Below, piece by piece: positions 14,591-24,838 of a stretch of DNA of 64,000 bases. The stretch lies in contig CAXIPT010000001.1 of assembly GCA_964030475.1 (NCBI GenBank), positions 8,814,722-8,878,721 of the forward strand, given 5' to 3'. Numbering within the stretch: position 1 is the stretch's first letter; every line of letters begins with the position of its first letter. The notes below the pieces were generated by a model that saw only the letters and a program-made list of their open reading frames with translations, had not been told where the DNA came from and searched no databases. Origin of the DNA: Tethya wilhelma (lineage: Eukaryota > Porifera > Demospongiae > Tethyida > Tethyidae). The translations under genes were made by a program, and so were the position numbers.

Positions 14591-17259
14591 TTACAAACAT
14601 TCTGAAACAGCAAACTGTACTTCTAAGAATCCAACTGGTTGCTGTCTCTTCTGCTTGGGTTTCACTTTAATTCCTCGATGTAATTCAGCCGACATTCTTT
14701 CTTGAGTGGAAGTACCCCGAAACACACCACAGTCACTCAGGGCTTGATCACTGTTTTGTAAATGCGATTGATAAGCCATTAAAACTATTGTTTCCATTCC
14801 ACAGTCTTCATCGAGCTCAAACTCATAGCCAGCTGTTGGTGATGGAAACATCATCACTGTCCCAGCTTCTAGGTAGTTACTGTCTTCGAATTCGTTTGGT
14901 ACAAGAACTGATTGGTCTCCAGCACTCCCAATGTTGATGATGTACACAAAACAAGATTGGCTAGCAGTTAGATTGAGCTGTAGTGGAGTACAAGGTGCTA
15001 CCGTACCGTACTTTTTAACTTTGAGCTTAATGCTTCGTAGCAGAGGATGGTTCTGTCCTGATGAACTGGTGCACTTGATTGTCTTTCTTGTCCGTGCATT
15101 CATGACCTCACACCACAGGTGTACTCTCATTTCAGATGGCGGCTGGTCTGGATGTAAGGTTTGGGCTTGAGGATGACTGGAATTTGTATCAGTAGTTGAC
15201 GATGTTAGATTGATAGGGGTATCATTGTTCGAGGAGGGTTGATGCAATTCAGGTGATGCTTCATTTCTATCAGACGGAGGTGAAGATGAAGATGATGATA
15301 GTATTTCGGAAGAATTTGAAGTTGATGGCTTGGTCGTGGATAAAGGTAGTAACTTCTCTTGGGATGTAGGAGAGGGTGAGTGCACATCAAGTGGAAATGT
15401 GCCTGCTCTGCTTCTTAGAGTGAGTTTAGAGAGCTGAGGTGCTGGAGGTGGTGCCACTAAGTCTGAACTGTATGGAGGGAATGATGCTTGCTTAGGAAGA
15501 TGATGGCCACTGGGAGATTGAAGTGCTTCAACAGTACCTTGGGGCTCGAAACTATTGACTTTTTTCAACACAGGCTTGGATGTATCCTGCAAGGATAACA
15601 AGGAGAATCAAGATACATTACATGTCTTTCTTGGGTTCACAAAAGAATGTGTACTCTTGGTTTACCCTACTTCTTAAATGCAGGTATACACCGTAAATCG
15701 CGAAATTTTCATGCTAAAATTTTTCGTACATTAAATTTCATGTTGAATAATTTTCGTAGTATTGCCGCGTTACGCAGCCCCACCCACTATTTTGCAATTT
15801 TTCATGTGTTTAATTTTCGTACTCCGCAGCGACTACGAAAATTTATCAACTACGAACTTTTCACAATTTACGGCTTGTTATATCTTCAGAACAAAAATAA
15901 CATGTCTATTACCTACATGTCGACTACTGACCACTTACACGAAGTACATGCTCCGGTAGATATAGCTGTTGTGATTTGAGTAATGAGCCTTCACAGACTG
16001 TTCAGTGTGTGTATGTGTGCATCATGTCACAGCACGTGTCATCTCACAGGTATGAAGATGCTAGCCTCATTCCCTGCTGTATCTCCACTCGGACCTGATG
16101 ATACACTCGCAACCGTATGGTAAGGAAGGGGAAACCTGTTATCATGTAAATGACATAGGGATTGACACATGCCTATTGACCTGATCTATATGCTGCAGTG
16201 AGTCTGAACTAATGCTTTAAACATTTTCAGTTTAAATTGAGCATCAGAAAAAGTACATCATAAGCACAGTAAAATGAGTAACTTTCAATTTTTTCTTACA
16301 AGATGCTCAGAAAAAAACAGAGTCAAAGGACACATCTACTTTTGAGCCCATCCCTATGTCATTGACATGACAACTCTGACCAGGCTCTCCTCTTCCTTAC
16401 CTTGAGTGTAAGGTTAAAGGTGAAAGACTGGGAGTGAGGCCACGAAGAAGAATCTGATAACAGAATAGGGTATCCCTGCTTAATGGTTATCTATTATGGT
16501 GGGAGTTCATAATATGGAATCAACATACAATTAACATCCTATGCACATACTCAAAACCAAACAATTTGGACATCCTGTGCACACACAATAAATACTTTAC
16601 TCACAAACCAATACCACCATATATAGACATTTTTGATATGTCAAATTATTAAACCACCAGCTACTGAGGCGGCAAAGTATGTGTACAACAATAGTACTTG
16701 TAGTAGTACTCTCTGACTGACCTTTTCTCACACTCAGATTCTTGTGTTCCAAAGCCATAATGTCTTTTTGCATCATTTCTGCCACATATTTGCAAGTACT
16801 GCTGCTTAAAAACAACTGAATAACCACTTCAATGGAGGCAGGCTTGTCTGCTATATATCTCTCCACAGCTGTGAGGAATTTAGCTGATTTCTGTTGAGCA
16901 TTCATGCCACCCGTATCGAGAATATGGTTCCTTAGTTCCTCACCGATGATCCCTTCAGAGTAGAACTGCATTACTAGTGGTATCAGGTCCTCCTGTTGCG
17001 TCAGGCATGATGTGAGAGCTCCAAAGTGTTTTCGAAACACATCTTTCTCGTGAGAGACAATTGAGGCCATCACTTCCTTGAAGGCTTGTTGAAAGGTAGC
17101 AGAGTGTTTTGACACTTTACACAGAAGCTTATAAACACTGAACTGAAACGCTGAAACGCTTAACTGGTTGGCTTCAAGTCTTGAGTCTCGGGTCAGATAG
17201 GGAGGGTCAAAGTAGAAGGTGATTTCCCTAATAATGACGTAATCTGTTCCACTCCTCAT
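14591..17259 (-). CDS. CARD-like death-fold protein with C-terminal DUF4384 domain
   Basis: Two-exon model: 17259-16732 and 15586-14591, about 507 residues. It uses the donor AGT|GTGAGA, which keeps frame; the neighbouring AAAG|GTCAGT donor would not. Exon 1 ends in a six-helix segment of about 90 residues (FRKHFGALTSCLTQQEDLIP...VAEMMQKDI). It resembles CARD/death-fold domains in helix spacing; the match is by eye. Exon 2 begins with a Ser/Pro-rich linker, then a DUF4384-type beta domain: FVYIINIGSAGDQSVLVPNE, LEAGTVMMFPSP and GMETIVLMAYQS. DUF4384 is often joined to caspase-like or CHAT proteins in bacteria (family knowledge). The gene is divergent from the TPR-CHAT gene, with start codons 34 bp apart. 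An extra exon between the two cannot be excluded. Confidence 0.65.
15690..15880. repeat. Fold-back MITE, 'CGAAAATTT' family, copy 2
   Basis: Lies in the intron of the CARD-like/DUF4384 gene. The ends are CCGTAAATCGCGAAATTTT and its approximate reverse complement TTTCACAATTTACGG. The interior has repeated TTTTCGTA words. Confidence 0.65.
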
Positions 17260-17293
17260 TGACAAGTGTCCAATCAGTGATAATAATAAAATT
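17260..17293. promoter_or_regulatory. Very short divergent intergenic region between the CARD-like/DUF4384 and TPR-CHAT genes
   Basis: Only 34 bp separate the two predicted start codons. The stretch contains CCAAT (17270-17274) and an AT-rich ATAATAATAAAATT. Transcripts from the two genes must overlap, or the 5' UTRs are extremely short. Confidence 0.5.
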
Positions 17294-20200
17294 ATGGCCT
17301 CCTTTCTTCAAGAGGAACATAAGCAATTAGTTGACCTTCATCTAAAAGATATCAACAATCAGCTGAAGAAATTGTCACTTGAAGCTGACACTGTTTCCCT
17401 ACCCAGTGATGCAACAGGTAACAAGGCATGTGTGCTCACCACTTCCTGGCTGAAATAGTCATAAAATATATGATATTGTTTTGTTTACATTTGAATTTGT
17501 TGTAAGGAAAACAGCTGGGCCAACATTTCATTTATATTACTTTCAATTTTAATTCCTGATAAATATGTACTGTACTGAGACCGTGAATAATTTTTTTTAT
17601 GTAGTTGACCTCGTGTTAGATGAAGTAAAGAAGTCACAATGTGTGAATACTTTCTTTGCGGAAAAACAACTCGAAGTTTTTCGAAATATGCTCAAAAAGT
17701 GTTCAAAAGATGTAAGTACACATTTAAAGTGCACATCATTTGTATGTTGAATCTGATATAATTAATTTTTTTATTTTATTTTGGTTGTGTCATTATGTAC
17801 CTTAAAGTCACATTTAAAAAACGGGTACTAATTTTTGCGTTTTTAGCGAGAAGCAGCAAAACGCTAATTTTAGTACTCGCAAAAATCAATTTACATCAGC
17901 GAAAATTTAAAATTTCGTATATTTAGAGCAGAAATCGTTAAAATTAGTCTCAGCCAAAAGTGGTAGGTCCCCAAAGCACTAAATTAAGTACTTGCAAATA
18001 AACGTGTCCTTAAGGTAATATCCATCTACAATAGGATTTTATCATTACTGCTGAGCTGGCAAGGATTAAACTACTATTACGACCAATCAAAGAAGTAAAG
18101 GATCTGCTCCTTGACTTGGAAAAGATGGCAAGCACTGCAGGTGTGTGAGGGCCATTGTATATAGGCATTCACTGAACATGTTTACTTAGATCGGGAAATT
18201 TTTGCTACAAAATTTAATTTTTGCCAAGCATTTTGAATGCCTTGCATGTTCTAGTGATTAAAAAAAGTATGCTGAAATTTTCTGATATACAGTATGTTTG
18301 AAAGTTCTTACTTTAAGTGCTTCATTAATGATCATTTATCATAAAAGTTCATCCTGCGAGTATTTATTTTCTGTAGAAAAGAAATATCATCTCCACATGC
18401 TAAAGGGAGATGTGGACATTGTCTTGGGAGAGTTAAAGTTTGCTGAGACATGTTATTCTGAGGCTGTTTCTATAGCAGAGGCGGAAAATTTTGAAGTGAA
18501 CTTGAAATTAGAAGTGTTCATTTGCCTACAAGCTTCAATCTACGCTCAAGGAAAAAATGACAAAGCACTTTCTAATCTCACGCCACTCTTATCAAGCCCT
18601 AATCTGACCACGAGAAACATGGCCTTTCTGAAGCGTACTCTAGGAAACATCTATCGCTCAGCAGCAAATTGGCATCTTGCAGAAAAGTTTCTTTCTGAAT
18701 CAATCGAGCTAGCAAAGGAGCTAAATGATACCATCCATGAGAAAGAGTGGACAGGTGAATTAGGAAGAGTATATCGTTCATCGGGACTGCATCATGAAGC
18801 CATCAAGAGACAAAAAGAGGCATACCAGGCTGCTTTAAATAGAGGGGATATAGCTCGGCTGGCTGCATCATGTGGGTACATAGGGTTCACGATGTACTCA
18901 CTCCCCACCCCCGACTACAGTGAAGCTGTCAAGTATCTTGGCACAAGACTCCTGCTAGCTGACGAGAAACTTGGTGACCGTTCAAGTGTTAGGTGGTGTC
19001 TCAACAACATAGGCAAGGTGTACCTCGGCCTGAAGACCATTGAGCCTGCCATTGAGTGCTTTAGGAGAAGCCTTGAGGATGCAAAACGGATGGGTAGTCT
19101 CCTCGGAGAAGGAACGGCACTGGGAAACCTTGGCTCTGCTCTGAGGGAAGCTGGGAAGCATCGTGAAGCAATTGAGTGCCACAAGAATTATCTTGAGAAT
19201 GCCAGAAAGAGACTAGACACTGGTGGAGAGGCAATAATGCTCTACGAATTAGCTGTTGATCATCTCCTCAACAAGGATTTGCCAGCGGCAACTGATTGTG
19301 CTCTGAATGGCATTTCAACACTCAACAGGATACGTTCTCAACTGACGGAGAAAGATGATCAGTTGAAGATTGGAAATTTCGAGAAGAATCAAGCCAAGCT
19401 CTACAACCTCCTGCAACACTTGCTCGTTGTACAGGAAGACTACCGCAGTGCACTGTTAATATCAGAACTAGGTAGAGCCCGTGCTTTGTCTGATTTGGTT
19501 CAAGAGAAAACGACCGTGAAATCTCATCTTGTTGAGCTCTTGTCTTGCCTTATCGACTCTGAGGCACACATCAATCGCTCAGCAGTAGATGATGTGTTCA
19601 ATATTCTCCATTCTCTCTGTTCCCTTTTGAAGAGCACACTCGTGGTTTATTCAATGGTCACAGAAATATCCGAGGAGGGTCTTCACTCTAAGTGGGTGTA
19701 CATTTGGGTAGTGTCCTCGGACAACCCCCTTCACTTCACAAAGAAACAGGTTGGCTCTCAAACAGTGGAATTTCAGTTGGATGATGACTTCTTCAGCAGT
19801 TTGAGAAGAGATATTGGAGTCAGAGGCATAAAGTTGGTGAATAAGCCCAAGCAATCTATTCCCTCTCAAACGACAAACCTTTCATCAAAATCTGAAAACT
19901 CAAACCCCATTCAGACTCCTCATATAAAGTCAAAGGGAAAGTTGCAAATCTTGTACGAGTGTCTCTTTGCTCCAATTAGAGCTCACCTTCCTAAGATAGA
20001 TCAATCCACCCCTCATCTCATACTCATTCCCCATGATGTCATACACAATGTCCCATTTGTAGCACTGCATGATGGCAATGGATACCTGATAGAGCAGTAC
20101 ATACTTTCTCAAGCTCCGTGCCTGTCCATTTTGCACTTGCTTGTTGAACAACAGAGATCTCTCTGCTCTAAGGAAGTGGCAACCACAGATCCACTGATCA

Positions 20201-20856
20201 TAGCCGATCCTATCATGCCTCATAAGGACATCCCACAGCTTCCTGGTGCCAACAAAGAAGCAAACACTATCCACGATATCATTGGAGGGAGAATGTTTAC
20301 GAAAGACTCAGCCACAAAGCAAACAGTCACCTCCAACCTTTCCTCGTCCTCCATCATTCACTTTGCCACACATGCAACCATATTTGACTCCATTGCCGAA
20401 CATCTTGAAACAGACGAAACTCAAGGGACCCTGTCCACTGCCGTTGGTGACTATTCCATCAAAGGGGCCATTGTGTTAGCCTCTTCTTCTCCTTCATGCT
20501 CTGGAATATTGACATCACAAGAACTGCAAGCCATTGATCTCAAGTGTGAGCTCGTGACGCTAAGTTGTTGTCGTACTGCTTGTGGGAAAGTTACTGGTGA
20601 CGGTGTGTTGGGTCTATCACGAGCTGTTTTAGTGGCTGGAGCTCAATGCTTCATTGTAACCCTTTGGCCTATCGAAGACAGTTCAACCACAGTGCTGATG
20701 AGAGTGTTTTACGAGCATTACAACGTTGATAGGAATGCACCTAGAGCAATGCGTGAGGCTGTGATTCATTTGTTGCGAGAACGTCTCCCTGTTGAGTACT
20801 GGGGTGCTTTTGTTGTGTCTGGTGTGTCTCCTGGTATGGTATGTATGCGTGAATAA
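17294..20856 (+). CDS. TPR-CHAT protease (separase/caspase-like)
   Basis: Exons 17294-17417, 17605-17711, 18035-18140, 18377-20856; phases close to give 938 residues. The N-terminal 112 residues are helical and unrecognised. Residues about 115-500 carry tandem TPR-type helices (RTLGNIYRSAANWHLAEKFL, GELGRVYRSSG, NNIGKVYLGLKTIEPAIECF, GNLGSALREAGKHREAIECH), plus a linker with ELGRARALSDL. The C-terminal CHAT peptidase domain (about 660-938) has both catalytic residues: His778 in SIIHFATHAT and Cys844 in LSCCRTACG. These are followed by GDGVLGLSRAVLVAGAQCFI and TLWPIEDSST, hallmarks of the fold. CHAT peptidases cleave proteins in defence or cell-death pathways in bacteria, and TPR-CHAT proteins are abundant in marine invertebrates. 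A conserved partner role for the divergent DUF4384 gene is inference. Confidence 0.9.
17820..18010. repeat. Degraded 'CGAAAATTT' family element inside a TPR-CHAT intron
   Basis: GGGTACTAATTTTTGCG ... CGCTAATTTTAGTACTCGC form inverted pieces, and the words GCGAAAATTTAAAATTTCG follow. Located in intron 2 of the TPR-CHAT gene. Confidence 0.5.
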
Positions 20857-21064
20857 TATAATCTTGTATGTATTTGTACTTTAATTTTTTTTCTGTTGTC
20901 ATTAATTATTGTTGTTGTTAACAAACTCACTTTTTTTTTTTTTTTTTTTGGCAGCACTACATATAACTTTTATTTGTACAAAAATTTTACAATAACCTAT
21001 AAAAAAGTACCACTATTATTAGTAGTTATTTTACACTCAGTCCTTTGTTGTTTTTCATGCACAA

Positions 21065-22019
21065 TCAGAAAGTGCAGACAGTACATGTGAGCTCTCGTTG
21101 GGTGTCGTATGGGGGGCATTCAATCCCATTGCACGTGGCCTCAACATTATAGAATAGTGCTCCATTTGTATCACCAGTACCACCTTCAAGTGATTCAGCA
21201 TCCTTGTCCATACATTCAAACATGGTACGATGGTGACCCTTATAATCTGCCATAAGGTAGCCCACATATTCTTGTGTCCAAGTGAGAGGACACTGTGTCT
21301 TGGCTGGTATCATGATCATTGCAGCTCGAGTAGTAGCAACACAAACAGCACAAGGGACATTGTGATCATGACGAGAAATCAGTGATTGAGCACCGTTGAT
21401 TTGATATTCTGCACCATGAAGTGGAGAGTGGTCTTGTACACCATTCAGAGAACTAGTGAAGTAGTCAGGATTTTCAGGCAAGCAGAGGTAATTAGCACCT
21501 CCTCCTTGAACATTGTAGTAGGTTCCAGCAGCTCTTCCTGTGTATACGAGCTGAGTGCCTGGAACATCAGGACAATCACTCTTTCCCCAGCGTGTATACG
21601 TCACTCCTGCACACTTTGGTCCAGGTGGTCCTTGCTCTCCCTGCAGTCCTTTATCTCCTTTCTCTCCCTTGTCTCCCTTTGCTCCAGGAGCTCCATCCTC
21701 TCCATCTCTACCGGGCAGTCCATCACGACCATCTCTGCCACGAAGTAGATCAACAAGAGCAATACGAGAGACTTGGTTTTCCAATTCTGATAGAGTTAAG
21801 TCTGTAGTGTTTGCTGCTGGCTTCAAAAAAGCTATACATTGAAAAAAATAAACCAATGTTAACTTTGATCATGAATTTAAAGGAAAGTATTGCTACCAGA
21901 GCTATTTTAACACAGATATTAAAGTCACATAATATTATGCGTACAAAAATCATACCTCCAGGAATGTCACCAGTGAACACAACAATGGAAAGAATGATGA
22001 CTGCAGACACTTGTTTCAT
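21065..22019 (-). CDS. Secreted short-chain collagen-like protein
   Basis: Exons 22019-21956 and 21831-21065, 276 residues, phases close. Exon 1 encodes a signal peptide (MKQVSAVIILSIVVFTG). Then come a short leucine-heptad stretch (LTLSELENQVSRIALVDLL) that could trimerise, 14 uninterrupted Gly-X-Y triplets (GRDGRDGLPGRDGEDG...GPPGPK), and a Cys-rich globular C-terminus of about 170 residues (YTRWGKSDCP, VYTGRAAGTYYNVQGGGANY, about 12 Cys). The C-terminal domain type follows short collagen stretches in many invertebrate proteins; its function is not established. Probably an extracellular oligomeric matrix or recognition protein. Confidence 0.88.
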
Positions 22020-22739
22020 ATTGATGCTTCAATATTTTGTGTTGAGGTGGAATTCAAGAGTGACAGTCTAACTTTCTTCTCTATTTTTGAAGCTTGGTCC
22101 ACTCCTCAGTAAGTGATGTCCTTTGTGCAGCTCAGCTGTAGCTAGTGATTTTCCCCGTTACTTTTATACTCTCTGGCCGCCACAAAAATTGAGATGCTGA
22201 TACCAGATTACACATCAATTGAAACACCCAGATAAATTTTATTAGATGAGGTGCAGCTGGACTGGCTCAAAGGGATAATCTGTGTAAACTTTGACTCTTT
22301 AATTGACTGATAGCAACTTTTTCCCATAGAAAAATCTTATCTGCAATACTACATGGCATGGCTGCACTGTGTGATTGAGATGAACCTTGTGGCTGTTATT
22401 TTGATAGTTGATGTGAATTTATAGCCGTAAACAGCATTGATGTGGCACATGTGCACGCAGTGCAATGAATTCCTATTAATTAATAGTTTCCATTAACCTT
22501 ATTATGTTTAATAAAGATAAATTTTTATGCTATGCAGATGATCCAGCTGTAGACTGGTTATGTTGTGGTTGGCACATAAAATGAACTCACTAGATCAGAG
22601 AAAAGGGTGCAAACAACCTAAATTGATTTTTTATTACGCGTTGGTTTATATGCACTGGATTACTGGTTCAATATGCCAAGTTCCAGTATCTCTGTGGGGG
22701 CTAGATGTGGGCGGGGCAGATGACTGCACCGTTGCATAA

Positions 22740-22766
22740 GGGGACTTCCCTCAGAGGGGTATCCCC
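22740..22766. promoter_or_regulatory. NF-kB-type site pair upstream of MIB-like gene 1, copy A
   Basis: GGGGACTTCCC (22740-22750) and GGGGTATCCCC (22756-22766) both match GGGRNNYYCC and lie 37-63 bp before the ATG at 22803. Confidence 0.55.
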
Positions 22767-22802
22767 TTTGCATGCCAAACTGCAAGCTGGCTGGTTGGAA
22801 AA

Positions 22803-24520
22803 ATGGAGGCTGGTTTACGTGTTGTTCGAGGTCCTGACTGGGAATGGGGAGACCAAGATGGAGGTGAGGGTCACGTGGGGACAGTGGTGGAGGTTGAAGG
22901 AGAAAGAGATGCTGGCGGTCGACCAGTCATAGTCCAGTGGGACTGTGGACAGAGGTGTAGATACCGCTGTGGAGTAGGAGGGAAGTATGACCTCAGAGTC
23001 ATTGATAGTGGACCCACAGGTGAGACGTTGTGGATATGTATGAGAAAAGCTTAAATTATGGTTTGTGATCATTTTTCTGTGTCAGGTGTAAAGCACAGTG
23101 GCATTGGCTGCACTTGGTGTGATGCACAGCCTGTGTGGGGAATTCTTTGGAAGTGTGCCAACTGTTATGGGTACTATCTGTGTACCCAGTGCTACATGGC
23201 CGACAAGCACAGTGTTGATCATCCTTTTGATCGATGTGACTTTGTTGGTGATCTTAAAAGGAGGTTGGTTCTTTAAATCTTAGTATGTGTAGAAATAATC
23301 ATGTTGTGGACATTGTGAATTGATATGTATTATCACAATGTCATGCATACACATTGCATGCCTACTGACCGACAGCCAATACCTAGAATACATACGTACA
23401 TAAAGCCTACTGTTATCATGGAGTGTGTATGTGTGTATGTGTGTATGTGTGTGTGTGTGTATGTGGCACATGTGATGTCAGTGCACATGTGCATGTGATC
23501 CCACTATGTAATTTGGGTGGCGGTGGAGTCCATAGTGCTGATGAATATCATTGAACTGTGTGTTGTTTTCATAAGGGTATTGCACACATGTCCTTGTATA
23601 TTACTGTACAGTGTCCGCATGCAGCCTCGATACAATGCCACTAGACGTGCTCTGCGGGGGATATTTCAAGGTGCTATTGTCTCCAGAGGATGGGATTGGC
23701 AGTGGAGAGACCAAGATGGTGAGTGCTAGTGTTATACATCATTTGGATGGTGGTTGAATGTTGTTACACATTGTGTGTTTGTGTGTGTGTGTGTGTGTGT
23801 GGTTGCATTGCAGGTGGAAGTGGAAACCAAGGTAAAGTGATTCAAATCGAAGGATGGAACCAGACAGCTGTAAGTTTAATGTTGTAGCTATAAATGTGCA
23901 GTACAAAGTAATGATGATAACTCTGGATATAAAGATGTTTGTTATATCTCCCCCTTCCAGAGAAGTATTGCTGAAGTTGTTTGGAATGGACTTAGTTCTC
24001 CATATCACTACTACTTAGGGAATTTAGGAAAGGTATGTTTACACATGTAGTGTGTTGTACGTGCACGTTGACTATTGCCCACATGTGTAGGTTGACTTGA
24101 AATGTGAAGTACCCTCTGGCAATGGTTACTACTATCCTCAACACCTACCTGTGCTGGGTAAGCACACAGGATGTTGTAGCATGCACATACAGTAACTATA
24201 TTCCCAGACTGCATCCATTATACCATCGGAATTAGCTGTGGTTAACTTGTGGTGATTCCTATACTTCTGCGTGGATCTCATGCATCACATACAGTGTATC
24301 ACATAGATCTGTTAGGAGTCAAATACATGCAAGCATCATTATATCATTATATTGTCTTAATTATGGGTGAATTATCTATTATGTAGGTGCTCAGTTCACC
24401 CCACCTCCACCCGGGTCTCCTCTTCTGTCGGCTGGAGATTCTGTTCGAGTTCAGGTCAATCCTGATGTCTTTAAAGCAGCCCAGGAGGAACATGGAGGAT
24501 GGAACATTGGAATGGCTGAA
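22803..24520 (+). CDS. MIB-like gene 1, duplicated N-terminal exons (copy A)
   Basis: Exons 22803-23019, 23086-23263, 23612-23718, 23814-23869, 23961-24032, 24091-24157, 24387-24520, identical to the first seven exons of gene 1. They encode MIB/HERC2, ZZ, MIB/HERC2 and the start of the SH3-like repeat region. Because copy A exon 7 ends in phase 0, it could splice to exon 8 at 27105, skipping copy B and yielding the same protein. A read-through including copy B exon 2 would shift frame. It may therefore be an alternative promoter unit rather than a separate gene. Confidence 0.75.
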
Positions 24521-24775
24521 GTAAGAACAAAGATTTAGCATATTTAATAAAGATAAATTTTTATGCTATGCAGATGATCCAGCTGTAGACTGGTTATGTT
24601 GTGGTTGGCACATAAAATGAACTCACTAGATCAGAGAAAAGGGTGCAAACAACCTAAATTGATTTTTTATTACGCGTTGGTTTATATGCACTGGATTACT
24701 GGTTCAATATGCCAAGTTCCAGTATCTCTGTGGGGGCTAGATGTGGGCGGGGCAGATGACTGCACCGTTGCATAA

Positions 24776-24802
24776 GGGGACTTCCCTCAGAGGGGTATCC
24801 CC
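24776..24802. promoter_or_regulatory. NF-kB-type site pair upstream of MIB-like gene 1, copy B
   Basis: Identical to 22740-22766 through the tandem duplication; ATG at 24839. Confidence 0.55.
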
Positions 24803-24838
24803 TTTGCATGCCAAACTGCAAGCTGGCTGGTTGGAAAA

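Noticed and set aside
20846..20954. Additional 3' exon of the TPR-CHAT gene after a GTATGT donor
   Set aside because: The CHAT domain is complete and a stop follows within 10 codons; no matching coding exon downstream.
22705..22932. 75-residue ORF (and its copy at 24741) as a separate gene
   Set aside because: It overlaps exon 1 of MIB-like gene 1 in another frame; the MIB/HERC2 frame explains the region.
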